Source: a virus. From it: a stretch of 29,359 nucleotides of DNA. This document shows, one piece after another, positions 1 through 5,915 of the stretch (the stretch's first letter is position 1; every line of letters begins with the position of its first letter). Under the pieces are notes generated by a model. That model worked only from the letters and a program-made list of their open reading frames with translations. It was not told the origin of the DNA and made no database searches. Position numbers and translations under genes: made by a program. The DNA lies in the IMG/VR virus record IMGVR_UViG_3300047383_000134, positions 1 to 29,359 of that record, one strand, 5' to 3'.

Positions 1-734
1 CTTATACTAGAAGACTTCAACAACTAGTTTGGAGTACTGGAATACTTTCAGCAACAGATTATAATTCAGGCTCAGGGGCTGGAGTAACTGGACCTGCTAC
101 ATGGTTAAAAATAGGTGGATTTTTTGGTCTTTCAAATGGAACAACTACTACTGTTCAAATAGCTAAAATGAATGAAGCAACATGGCTAGACACAACTTTA
201 ACTGTTGGTCATTTTACTAGACAAGATGCTAAAGGTAATAGTTTTCCATGTCGTGGTTTTGTAAAAGATGGTTCAGCAACAATTAGTATACAATTTGGGG
301 GAGGTAGTATAGGTGGTTCACTAGCTTCAAATACTTTTTCTAATCCTGATGATAGTAGTAATCCAGGCTGGTCTATTAGACAGATTGTAGGAATGGGTAA
401 TAGTCAAGGTGGTGGAACTAATAATCCAATACAATTCCCTAAACAATACTTTGAAGTAACTGGTTCAACTGCTTCTAGTAACTATAAATCTAGGTGTAGA
501 GGAATATTACTTACAAAAAGTGGAGGAGCTAAACTGTGGATACCCACAGAAGCAATAAGTTATAGTAATACTGTTAAACATCACCCTTCAAGTTTGTCAA
601 CTGGTGCAACTATTGCTAACTTTTCTGTAGGAAGTACAAATCACGTTGTAAACCAACAAAGAGATGTTGTAAATGGAGAGATATATAGCTTCTTCAGCAC
701 GAATGGTGAGCAAATTAACTTAAAGGTATATTAA
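1..734 (+). CDS. Tail/fiber structural protein, 5' end outside window
   Basis: The frame is open from the first bases of the window (from base 3) through the internal ATG at 168 to the TAA at 732-734, so the gene starts upstream and only about 243 C-terminal residues are seen. The visible part is rich in Gly, Ser, Thr and Asn with alternating beta-like strands, and has no transmembrane segment or enzymatic motif. This composition, together with the tail-fiber genes downstream, points to a receptor-binding or fiber-tip structural protein. That is inference from composition and context. The internal ATG at 168 has no convincing ribosome binding site and should not be taken as the start. Confidence 0.6.
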   Translation, partial: YTRRLQQLVWSTGILSATDYNSGSGAGVTGPATWLKIGGFFGLSNGTTTTVQIAKMNEATWLDTTLTVGHFTRQDAKGNSFPCRGFVKDGSATISIQFGGGSIGGSLASNTFSNPDDSSNPGWSIRQIVGMGNSQGGGTNNPIQFPKQYFEVTGSTASSNYKSRCRGILLTKSGGAKLWIPTEAISYSNTVKHHPSSLSTGATIANFSVGSTNHVVNQQRDVVNGEIYSFFSTNGEQINLKVY

Positions 735-735
735 T

Positions 736-1236
736 ATGGCAATAACATTTGAAAGAGCAGACACAATAGATGACGCAACATTTGATATTTTATTTGCAGC
801 ATCATTAGACGATATTAAATCAGGAACATTTTTATATCCTGATAGTGTAACAACAGATGATGAAATAAAAACATATGTAAAAAGTGTATTTTTTGACAGC
901 AATACAAACACTAATCATGGAATATTAGTAAAAAAAGATACCACTCCTATTAACTGGATAGTAGGTAATCACAATCCTACTGATACATATACTTGGTCAT
1001 TGGTTTTAAATGGCACAGTCGATGGAAGTAAAGCAGTATTTTATACATCAGAATGGCATATCAACCATAAAGCATATCAAGAATCTATAGGTGTATCTAA
1101 GTATAGAATACCTTGTATTAAAGATAGTCGAGTAGATACATATTTTACAGCAGCTCAATCAGCTGGAGTTATGTTAGGAAACTATACAAAGCTAACTGAT
1201 GATAATAAATCAGTAAGCCATTGTTGGGAATACTAA
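736..1236 (+). CDS. Hypothetical protein in tail-fiber cluster
   Basis: A 166-residue protein with ATG one base after the previous stop and an AAAGG Shine-Dalgarno at 722-726. There is no signal peptide or transmembrane segment. The predicted alternation of strands and helices, with an N-terminal strand, a central GILV strand and a C-terminal segment ending in HCWEY, is loosely like a small GNAT-type alpha/beta fold. I see no acetyl-CoA binding signature, so no function is assigned. It lies between a fiber gene and two desaturase genes and ends just before the GTG start of the first desaturase, so it is probably cotranscribed with them. Confidence 0.7.
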   Translation: MAITFERADTIDDATFDILFAASLDDIKSGTFLYPDSVTTDDEIKTYVKSVFFDSNTNTNHGILVKKDTTPINWIVGNHNPTDTYTWSLVLNGTVDGSKAVFYTSEWHINHKAYQESIGVSKYRIPCIKDSRVDTYFTAAQSAGVMLGNYTKLTDDNKSVSHCWEY

Positions 1237-1237
1237 T

Positions 1238-1921
1238 GTGGCACTTACCATTTTATATGTTACTTACTTTGGATTAGCTTTATATTCTTTTGTAGCACTA
1301 TCTTGGCTACAACTTCTATACACATACATACTCTTTTATTTTTTATTAGAATTTACTATGAGTTTGTTTATACACAGATGGGCTACACATAATCTCTGGA
1401 ATCCACCAGTATGGTTTCAAAACATAATGTCTGTAGTATCACTAACAGCTATGATAGGAACACCAATATCTTATAGTGCATGGCATAGAAATCATCATAG
1501 ATATGCAGATACTATAGCTGATCCACACAGTCCAGAGCATAGCTCATGGTTATATATTATATTTAGGACACATGAACAAGATTATGATTTATCTTTATGC
1601 GGAGATAGACTAAGAAATAAATGGCAATTATTTTTAACTAAATATGAGACAATGTTGGTTTACATGTTGAATGCTATTCTTTTCTTAGTCCTGCCAACTG
1701 CATGGTTTCTTACATGGGCTACTGCGGTAGCCATGACTACGTTCTGGGTAATGTTAGTAACAGGTATTATGTGTCATACAGATAAAGTAAGAGACGTACC
1801 TTACATGTACCTATTTGCATTTTCTGAATCATTTCATAGACAACACCACATTAAACCAAACCTTACACATTGTTGGTTTGACCCATGTGTATGGTTAGTT
1901 AAAAGGTTAGGTTGGGCATGA
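1238..1921 (+). CDS. Fatty acid desaturase (membrane, three His boxes), first of two
   Basis: A 227-residue integral membrane di-iron desaturase of the delta-9/acyl-lipid type, expected to insert a double bond into host acyl chains at the inner membrane using host ferredoxin or a similar electron donor. All three histidine boxes are present: HRWATH at residues 46-51 (Hx4H), HRNHH at 83-87, and HRQHH at 200-204. An extra His at 180 could be a further ligand. Hydrophobic segments lie at about 5-45, 62-80 and 140-178. The third box differs from the usual GEGWHNxHH by reading SESFHRQHH, so regiospecificity may differ. The protein is short for the family, whose members usually exceed about 260 residues. 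The start is GTG at 1238 with GGGAA at 1226-1230; the ATG at 1236 is out of frame. Confidence 0.9.
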   Translation: MALTILYVTYFGLALYSFVALSWLQLLYTYILFYFLLEFTMSLFIHRWATHNLWNPPVWFQNIMSVVSLTAMIGTPISYSAWHRNHHRYADTIADPHSPEHSSWLYIIFRTHEQDYDLSLCGDRLRNKWQLFLTKYETMLVYMLNAILFLVLPTAWFLTWATAVAMTTFWVMLVTGIMCHTDKVRDVPYMYLFAFSESFHRQHHIKPNLTHCWFDPCVWLVKRLGWA

Positions 1922-2670
1922 ATCACGCTATCAAGATACAATTATTAGCGTTAACTAATATACTAATATCTATCTGGGCGTGTGTTACATATCCTGAGTA
2001 CATAGTCTATGGGATAATAGGCTGGGGATTTGTAAATATATTTTCAACTAACATAGCTATACATAGATTTATGAGCCATAGAGCGTTTGAAACTACGCCT
2101 ATTAAAGCTAAGATACTTAAATATCTTACAATTATATCAGCATTCGGTAGTCCACTATCATGGACAGCACAGCACCGATATCATCATAGATACTCTGGAC
2201 ACCCGACAGATGACAACCAATCACCTGCAAGAATAGGTTATCTGAGAGCATGGCTTACGCTATATGATCATATAACTGTACCTAAAGTAATGGTCAAAGA
2301 TATACTCAAAGACAAAGATTACATGTTCATCACTAGGAATTATTGGGCTTTACTGTTTACATATGTATTAATTTTGTACACAATAAACCCTATGCTAGGA
2401 TTATTTCTATTTTCGTTTCCATGTGCTTGCATTTATATAACTGCTGGAGCATTTGGTGTTATACCACATAGCAAACATTTTGGATATAAAGTAGTAGAAT
2501 CTAAGCCACACTGCACAGCAGTGAACAGCCCACTGACATCATTGATTAGCTGGGGTGAGGGTTGGCATAACTATCATCACACAAAATCAAAAGATTACAG
2601 ACATGGGCACAAATGGTGGGAGTTAGACCCTCCTGCATGGTGTATAGAAAAATTATTTTTAAAGGGGTAG
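1918..2670 (+). CDS. Fatty acid desaturase (delta-9 type), second of two
   Basis: A 250-residue membrane desaturase with canonical boxes: HRFMSH at residues 49-54, HRYHH at 86-90 and GEGWHNYHH ending at 221. Extra histidines in the segment at 184-187 match the usual additional iron ligand. Transmembrane segments lie at about 8-48, 65-82 and 142-185. It resembles acyl-CoA or acyl-lipid delta-9 desaturases (DesC/SCD type) more closely than its upstream neighbour does. I chose ATG at 1918, which overlaps the previous stop as ATGA and implies translational coupling; a TTG at 1912 would add two residues. The two desaturases are clearly divergent, so this is not a recent duplication. The reaction needs an electron donor not seen in the window. 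Confidence 0.93.
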   Translation: MNHAIKIQLLALTNILISIWACVTYPEYIVYGIIGWGFVNIFSTNIAIHRFMSHRAFETTPIKAKILKYLTIISAFGSPLSWTAQHRYHHRYSGHPTDDNQSPARIGYLRAWLTLYDHITVPKVMVKDILKDKDYMFITRNYWALLFTYVLILYTINPMLGLFLFSFPCACIYITAGAFGVIPHSKHFGYKVVESKPHCTAVNSPLTSLISWGEGWHNYHHTKSKDYRHGHKWWELDPPAWCIEKLFLKG

Positions 2671-2679
2671 AATAACGAT

Positions 2680-4032
2680 ATGACAGTTCAAGTTACAAAT
2701 AACGGATTCAGTACATTAGCATCAGGTATAAATAACTCAGTTACAACTGTTGCATTAGCTTCTGGTGAAGGAGCTAGATTTCCTACTCTAACTACTGGTA
2801 ACTATTTTTATGGAACCCTTATAGATACTTCAAACAATCTTGAGATTGTTAAAGTTACAGCTAGGTCTAGTGACTCTTTGACTGTAGTCAGAGCACAAGA
2901 TAATACTTCAGCTAGAGCATTTAGTACAGGTGATAGGTTTGAGCTTAGACCTGTAGCTAAACTTTTTGAGGATATACGAACACTAGCTATAGAAGATAGA
3001 CCTAGAGCACAACCGATTGTAATTAATGGTGATATGGCTATAGCTCAAAGAGGAGATATGACAGGTATAACTTCAGGGCAATATATTACAACAGACAGAT
3101 TTTTTATTAACATGATAAATCTGGGCACATGGTCTTTTGCTCAATCTACAGACAATCCTGGAAATGGTTTTGGTAACAGTTTAAAAATAGATTGCACAAC
3201 AGCAGATGCAAGTCCTGCAGCAGGGGATAACTTTTATCTATCAATGCAATCAGAAGGTAGAAACTTACAAGGATTACTAAAAGGAACATCAGCTGCAAAA
3301 ACATCTACCCTTGCTTATTGGATTAAATGTAACAAAACAGGCAACTATGTTGTTGAGCTTTGGGATAGAACCAACGACAGACATGTTGGTAAAGTAGTAA
3401 CAATATCACAAGCAAACACATGGGAAAAACATGTATGTAATTTTCCTGCTGATACATCAGGTGCATTAGCTAACTCAAATGCAAGGTCAATAATGATATC
3501 TTGGGCTTTTGATTCAGGAAGTAATTTTACATCAGGTACGCTACCAACCTCATGGGCTAGTCGTGTAGATGCAAACAGGTTTGTAGGAACAAACTTAGGA
3601 CTTGGAGATAACACAGCTAATGAAGTATTGATAACTGGTGTCCAATGGGAAGTAGGAACATTTGATGCTAACAGCATACCTACCTTTCAGTTTGAAGATG
3701 GTGGTGCAAGTCTAGCTAGATGTCAGAGGTATTTTCAAATTATAGGACCTACAGGAAGTTATAGTGTTTTTGGTCAATATTATTCAGGCACACATGCAAG
3801 ACTTCATACTTCATTAATAACTGAAATGAGGTCAGCACCGAGTATAGCTGTTACAGGAACGCTAACTAATGAAATAGAAGAAACAGGTGTTGCATTAAGA
3901 ACTCCAACTTCTGTAGGTATAGTAGGTAGCTCAACAAATACTATTGCATTTGCAGCAGCAGGAATAAGTGGTGGCACAGTTAGTAATCAAGTTATTTGGA
4001 GAGATTATGTTCAATGTGAGGCAGAATTATGA
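2680..4032 (+). CDS. Tail fiber protein
   Basis: A 450-residue protein. The N-terminus (about 1-95) has the repeated beta pattern often seen at the base of phage fibers (turns such as ALASGEGARFP and DRFELRPVAKLFEDI). It is followed at about 112-125 by an INGDMAIAQRG segment and later by a QxEVGxxxxxFxFEDGG...ARCQRYFQ segment. I recall these as hallmarks of a widespread phage fiber domain with a carbohydrate-binding-like beta sandwich. No catalytic motif is seen. A purine-rich AAAGGGG at 2661-2667 lies upstream of the ATG. The stop overlaps the next ATG (ATGA at 4029-4032), coupling it to a small fiber-assembly-like gene. The likely role is host recognition at the cell surface. Confidence 0.8.
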   Translation: MTVQVTNNGFSTLASGINNSVTTVALASGEGARFPTLTTGNYFYGTLIDTSNNLEIVKVTARSSDSLTVVRAQDNTSARAFSTGDRFELRPVAKLFEDIRTLAIEDRPRAQPIVINGDMAIAQRGDMTGITSGQYITTDRFFINMINLGTWSFAQSTDNPGNGFGNSLKIDCTTADASPAAGDNFYLSMQSEGRNLQGLLKGTSAAKTSTLAYWIKCNKTGNYVVELWDRTNDRHVGKVVTISQANTWEKHVCNFPADTSGALANSNARSIMISWAFDSGSNFTSGTLPTSWASRVDANRFVGTNLGLGDNTANEVLITGVQWEVGTFDANSIPTFQFEDGGASLARCQRYFQIIGPTGSYSVFGQYYSGTHARLHTSLITEMRSAPSIAVTGTLTNEIEETGVALRTPTSVGIVGSSTNTIAFAAAGISGGTVSNQVIWRDYVQCEAEL

Positions 4033-4199
4033 GTTATAAATTAGTAAATGATAATATTACAAACCAACTTATAGGTGTTACTTTTACAGATACAGACAAT
4101 AATAAAATCAAAATGATACCTAAAGATGACAATAACATTGATTATCAGGAATATCTTGAATGGGTATCAGAGGGTAACACACCAGAGGAAGCAGACTAA
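4029..4199 (+). CDS. Small tail-fiber-associated protein (fiber assembly-like)
   Basis: A 56-residue acidic protein starting inside the stop of the fiber gene (ATGA). Its C-terminus reads YQEYLEWVSEGNTPEEAD, a motif I recognise from the ends of fiber-assembly or XkdW-like phage proteins encoded beside fibers. The function is probably a fiber chaperone or accessory part, inferred from motif and position. It ends at TAA 4197-4199, whose last base starts the next ATG. Confidence 0.75.
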   Translation: MSYKLVNDNITNQLIGVTFTDTDNNKIKMIPKDDNNIDYQEYLEWVSEGNTPEEAD

Positions 4200-4357
4200 T
4201 GAAAAGAACACCACTACTTATGTACCCCAACGGAACCTTTGCTAGAAGCAACACTATGGTTGAAGGGTGTGTAGTAGTAGAAGAGCCTGAGCTAGAAGAA
4301 GAAACAGCTAAAGTGATAGACCAAACTGAGGCTGTTAGAAAAGCAGAAGGCAAATGA
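4199..4357 (+). CDS. Hypothetical small acidic protein
   Basis: A 52-residue protein starting at the TAATG junction with the fiber-assembly-like gene. Its C-terminal half is very acidic (VVVEEPELEEETAKV). There is no signal peptide or membrane segment. It ends in an ATGA overlap with the next gene, so four genes in a row (fiber to XhlA-like) are joined by stop-start overlaps and are probably translated together. The function is unknown. Confidence 0.65.
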   Translation: MKRTPLLMYPNGTFARSNTMVEGCVVVEEPELEEETAKVIDQTEAVRKAEGK

Positions 4358-4569
4358 AAGATATGAAAGACAATAATGAATTAACGCTTGAGGTTGAGCT
4401 TATTAAAAAAGATGTACACGATATTAAGCATAATCATCTAACTCATATTGAAGCAGATTTGAGAGATGTAAAACGAGAAGTTTTTAAGTTTAAATATATA
4501 GTTTGGACAGTTATTGCTATTTTTGTTTTAACTACAGATAAGTTTACAGACATATTAAAATTATTATAG
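4354..4569 (+). CDS. Coiled-coil membrane protein, XhlA-like
   Basis: A 71-residue protein with an N-terminal heptad-like helix (about 8-45) followed by a single transmembrane segment (about 48-65, YIVWTVIAIFVLTT) and a short tail. This layout matches the XhlA/haemolysin family of small phage lysis-associated proteins, which anchor in the inner membrane and act with a holin. The family assignment rests on layout rather than a diagnostic motif. Start ATG 4354 overlaps the previous stop. Confidence 0.6.
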   Translation: MKDMKDNNELTLEVELIKKDVHDIKHNHLTHIEADLRDVKREVFKFKYIVWTVIAIFVLTTDKFTDILKLL

Positions 4570-4579
4570 GAGAAATATA

Positions 4580-4723
4580 ATGACATATGGAATGAAGAAG
4601 GATAAGAAAAAAATGTTTATGGGCGGCGGAATGGTCGGCAAAAAGAATAAAGACGGGAAGTTCATGTACGGCATGGGCGGTAAAGTAATTAAGTCTACAA
4701 GGTATGGAAAAAAGTGTAAATAA
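4580..4723 (+). CDS. Tiny Met/Gly/Lys-rich basic protein
   Basis: A 47-residue protein with a good ribosome binding site (AGGAG at 4568-4572) before ATG 4580. The sequence is dominated by K, G and M with two GGK/GGG turns (MFMGGGMVGKK and MYGMGGKVIK). Similar tiny GGK proteins are common in late operons of marine phages, in my recollection, with no known function. It has a strong positive charge and no acidic patches. It ends at a TAATG junction. Confidence 0.6.
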   Translation: MTYGMKKDKKKMFMGGGMVGKKNKDGKFMYGMGGKVIKSTRYGKKCK

Positions 4724-4893
4724 TGGCTGCAGGAACCAAACATTATTTTAAGACAGGTAAAGAGTTTAAAGGTGCTGTGCATAAAATGCCAGGTGGTAAA
4801 ATACACACAGGTAAAACACATACTGCAAGTTCTAAACCCGTAGTACATTTTAAAGATTTGTCAGCAAAGGCAAAGAAGGTGGCTAGAGGCTAA
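4723..4893 (+). CDS. Small basic protein
   Basis: A 56-residue lysine- and histidine-rich protein beginning at the TAATG overlap with the preceding mini-gene and ending at a TAATG overlap with the next. The central part reads HKMPGGKIHTGKTHTASSKPVVHF and the C-terminus is a basic helix (LSAKAKKVARG). A nucleic-acid or surface binding role is possible from charge alone. No family is recognised. Confidence 0.65.
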   Translation: MAAGTKHYFKTGKEFKGAVHKMPGGKIHTGKTHTASSKPVVHFKDLSAKAKKVARG

Positions 4894-5147
4894 TGGTCCT
4901 TAAGAAATATCAAAGTAAAACTGGAGGTCTTAACGCAGCAGGTAGAGCTCACTTTAAACGAAAAGATGGATCTAATCTTAAACCACCTGTTACAGGCAAA
5001 GCACCTAAAGGTTCTAAAGCGGCAGGAAGACGAGCAAGTTTTTGTGCAAGAATGTCTGGTGTTAAAGGACCAATGAAAGATTCAAAAGGTAGACCAACAA
5101 GAAAAGCGTTAGCGTTGAGGAAATGGAAATGCCGTGGAAAAAAATAA
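4893..5147 (+). CDS. Conserved basic phage protein (DUF6321-like)
   Basis: An 84-residue, very basic protein. The patterns YQSKTGGLNAAGRAHFKRK, LKPPVTG, AGRRASFCARMSG and GPMKDSKGRPTRKALALRKW are those of a conserved family I recall as DUF6321, found in phages and some large eukaryotic viruses; the number is from memory. Two cysteines are present, one in SFCARM and one near the C-terminus. The function is unknown; the charge suggests nucleic-acid contact. It overlaps the following gene by about 19-25 nt. Confidence 0.8.
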   Translation: MVLKKYQSKTGGLNAAGRAHFKRKDGSNLKPPVTGKAPKGSKAAGRRASFCARMSGVKGPMKDSKGRPTRKALALRKWKCRGKK

Positions 5148-5815
5148 AATTAGCTGGTTGGTTTTTACTTGGAATGATATTAGCTTATGGATTCACTGAT
5201 GCCCTTGCTGATGTCACGAGTTCTGGTGCGACCACAAACACACAAACTTCAACTTCTGGAAGCCAAACTGCCATAACTGGTGGTTATAATTCTGATACAA
5301 CAACAACCTATCAATCAGGTAGTAGTTCTACTACGAATGCTACAACGAATAATTCAACTTCAAATGCGGCAAGTCGAACACCTGTAAACATGGCCTCAGC
5401 CCCTGGTATGAGCGTTTATGGTCAGGATAGCTGTGTTATACCACTCGCAGCAGGAGTAACCGTAATCGGCTTCTCAGGCTCATTTGGTAGCTATATGGTA
5501 GATAAAGAATGCGAAAGAAGAAAATCTACATCAGTCCTAGCTAAACTAGGCATGAAAGTAGCAGCAATATCACTTATGTGTCAAGACGTTGACGTGTGGC
5601 AAGCTATGATGGATGCGGGTACACCATGTCCAATAGATGGGTTGATTGGTGAAAAAGCTAAAGCAAGATGGGAAGAACTTGGTGGCTATGAGCAAACCAA
5701 AAAAACAAGCTACGTTAAAAGAAACCCAAGCAAAGAAACTGATGACAAAGTAGAACAGTATAGAAAATACAAAGAGAGTATGAATGAAGACCATAGCAAT
5801 CATAATCATGACTAG
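5129..5815 (+). CDS. Exported hypothetical protein (signal peptide)
   Basis: A 228-residue protein with a clear signal peptide: KK, then hydrophobic LAGWFLLGMILAYGF, then ALA before DVTSS. A Ser/Thr/Asn/Gln-rich low-complexity stretch follows (about 30-85). Then comes a domain with a hydrophobic Gly-rich helix and the segments DKECERRKS and MCQDVDVWQAMMDAGTPCP, which carry most of its cysteines. I recall similar domains in other marine phage late proteins of unknown function. I prefer ATG 5129 over 5123 because GAGG at 5117-5120 sits 8 nt upstream. The tail HSNHNHD is His-rich, but it overlaps the start of a lipoprotein gene in another frame, which may explain it. Confidence 0.7.
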   Translation: MPWKKIKLAGWFLLGMILAYGFTDALADVTSSGATTNTQTSTSGSQTAITGGYNSDTTTTYQSGSSSTTNATTNNSTSNAASRTPVNMASAPGMSVYGQDSCVIPLAAGVTVIGFSGSFGSYMVDKECERRKSTSVLAKLGMKVAAISLMCQDVDVWQAMMDAGTPCPIDGLIGEKAKARWEELGGYEQTKKTSYVKRNPSKETDDKVEQYRKYKESMNEDHSNHNHD

Positions 5816-5915
5816 CTTTATATTATCTTCATGTGCAAGTAAAACAATAGAGTTAAGACCTATACAGGTATATGGCAGTAATGAGCAAAGCGTACCAACC
5901 CCAGTATATGAATGA
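5784..5915 (+). CDS. Small lipoprotein, possible outer-membrane spanin
   Basis: A 43-residue ORF in the +1 frame relative to the end of the previous gene. It starts at ATG 5784 with GAGAG a few bases upstream. It has a textbook lipoprotein signal: MK, hydrophobic TIAIIIMTSFI, then the lipobox LSSC with Cys 17, followed by a short mature peptide with prolines near its end. It overlaps the upstream gene by 32 nt and the downstream gene by ATGA. Small overlapping lipoproteins of this kind are typical of o-spanins (Rz1), which bridge to an inner-membrane partner during lysis. Here the role is inferred from signal, size and arrangement only. Confidence 0.7.
   Translation: MKTIAIIIMTSFILSSCASKTIELRPIQVYGSNEQSVPTPVYE

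Noticed and set aside
1912-1917. TTG start for the second desaturase
   Set aside because: ATG 1918 in an ATGA overlap is the better start.
4120-4353. 77-aa antisense ORF
   Set aside because: Opposite two coupled small genes with good motifs; no support.
4564-4848. 94-aa antisense Phe-rich ORF
   Set aside because: Opposite two tiny genes in the coupled operon; a composition by-product of Lys-rich codons.
5784-5815. His-rich tail (HSNHNHD) as a metal-binding site
   Set aside because: Its codons overlap the lipoprotein signal peptide in another frame, which can force the CAT/AAT pattern.
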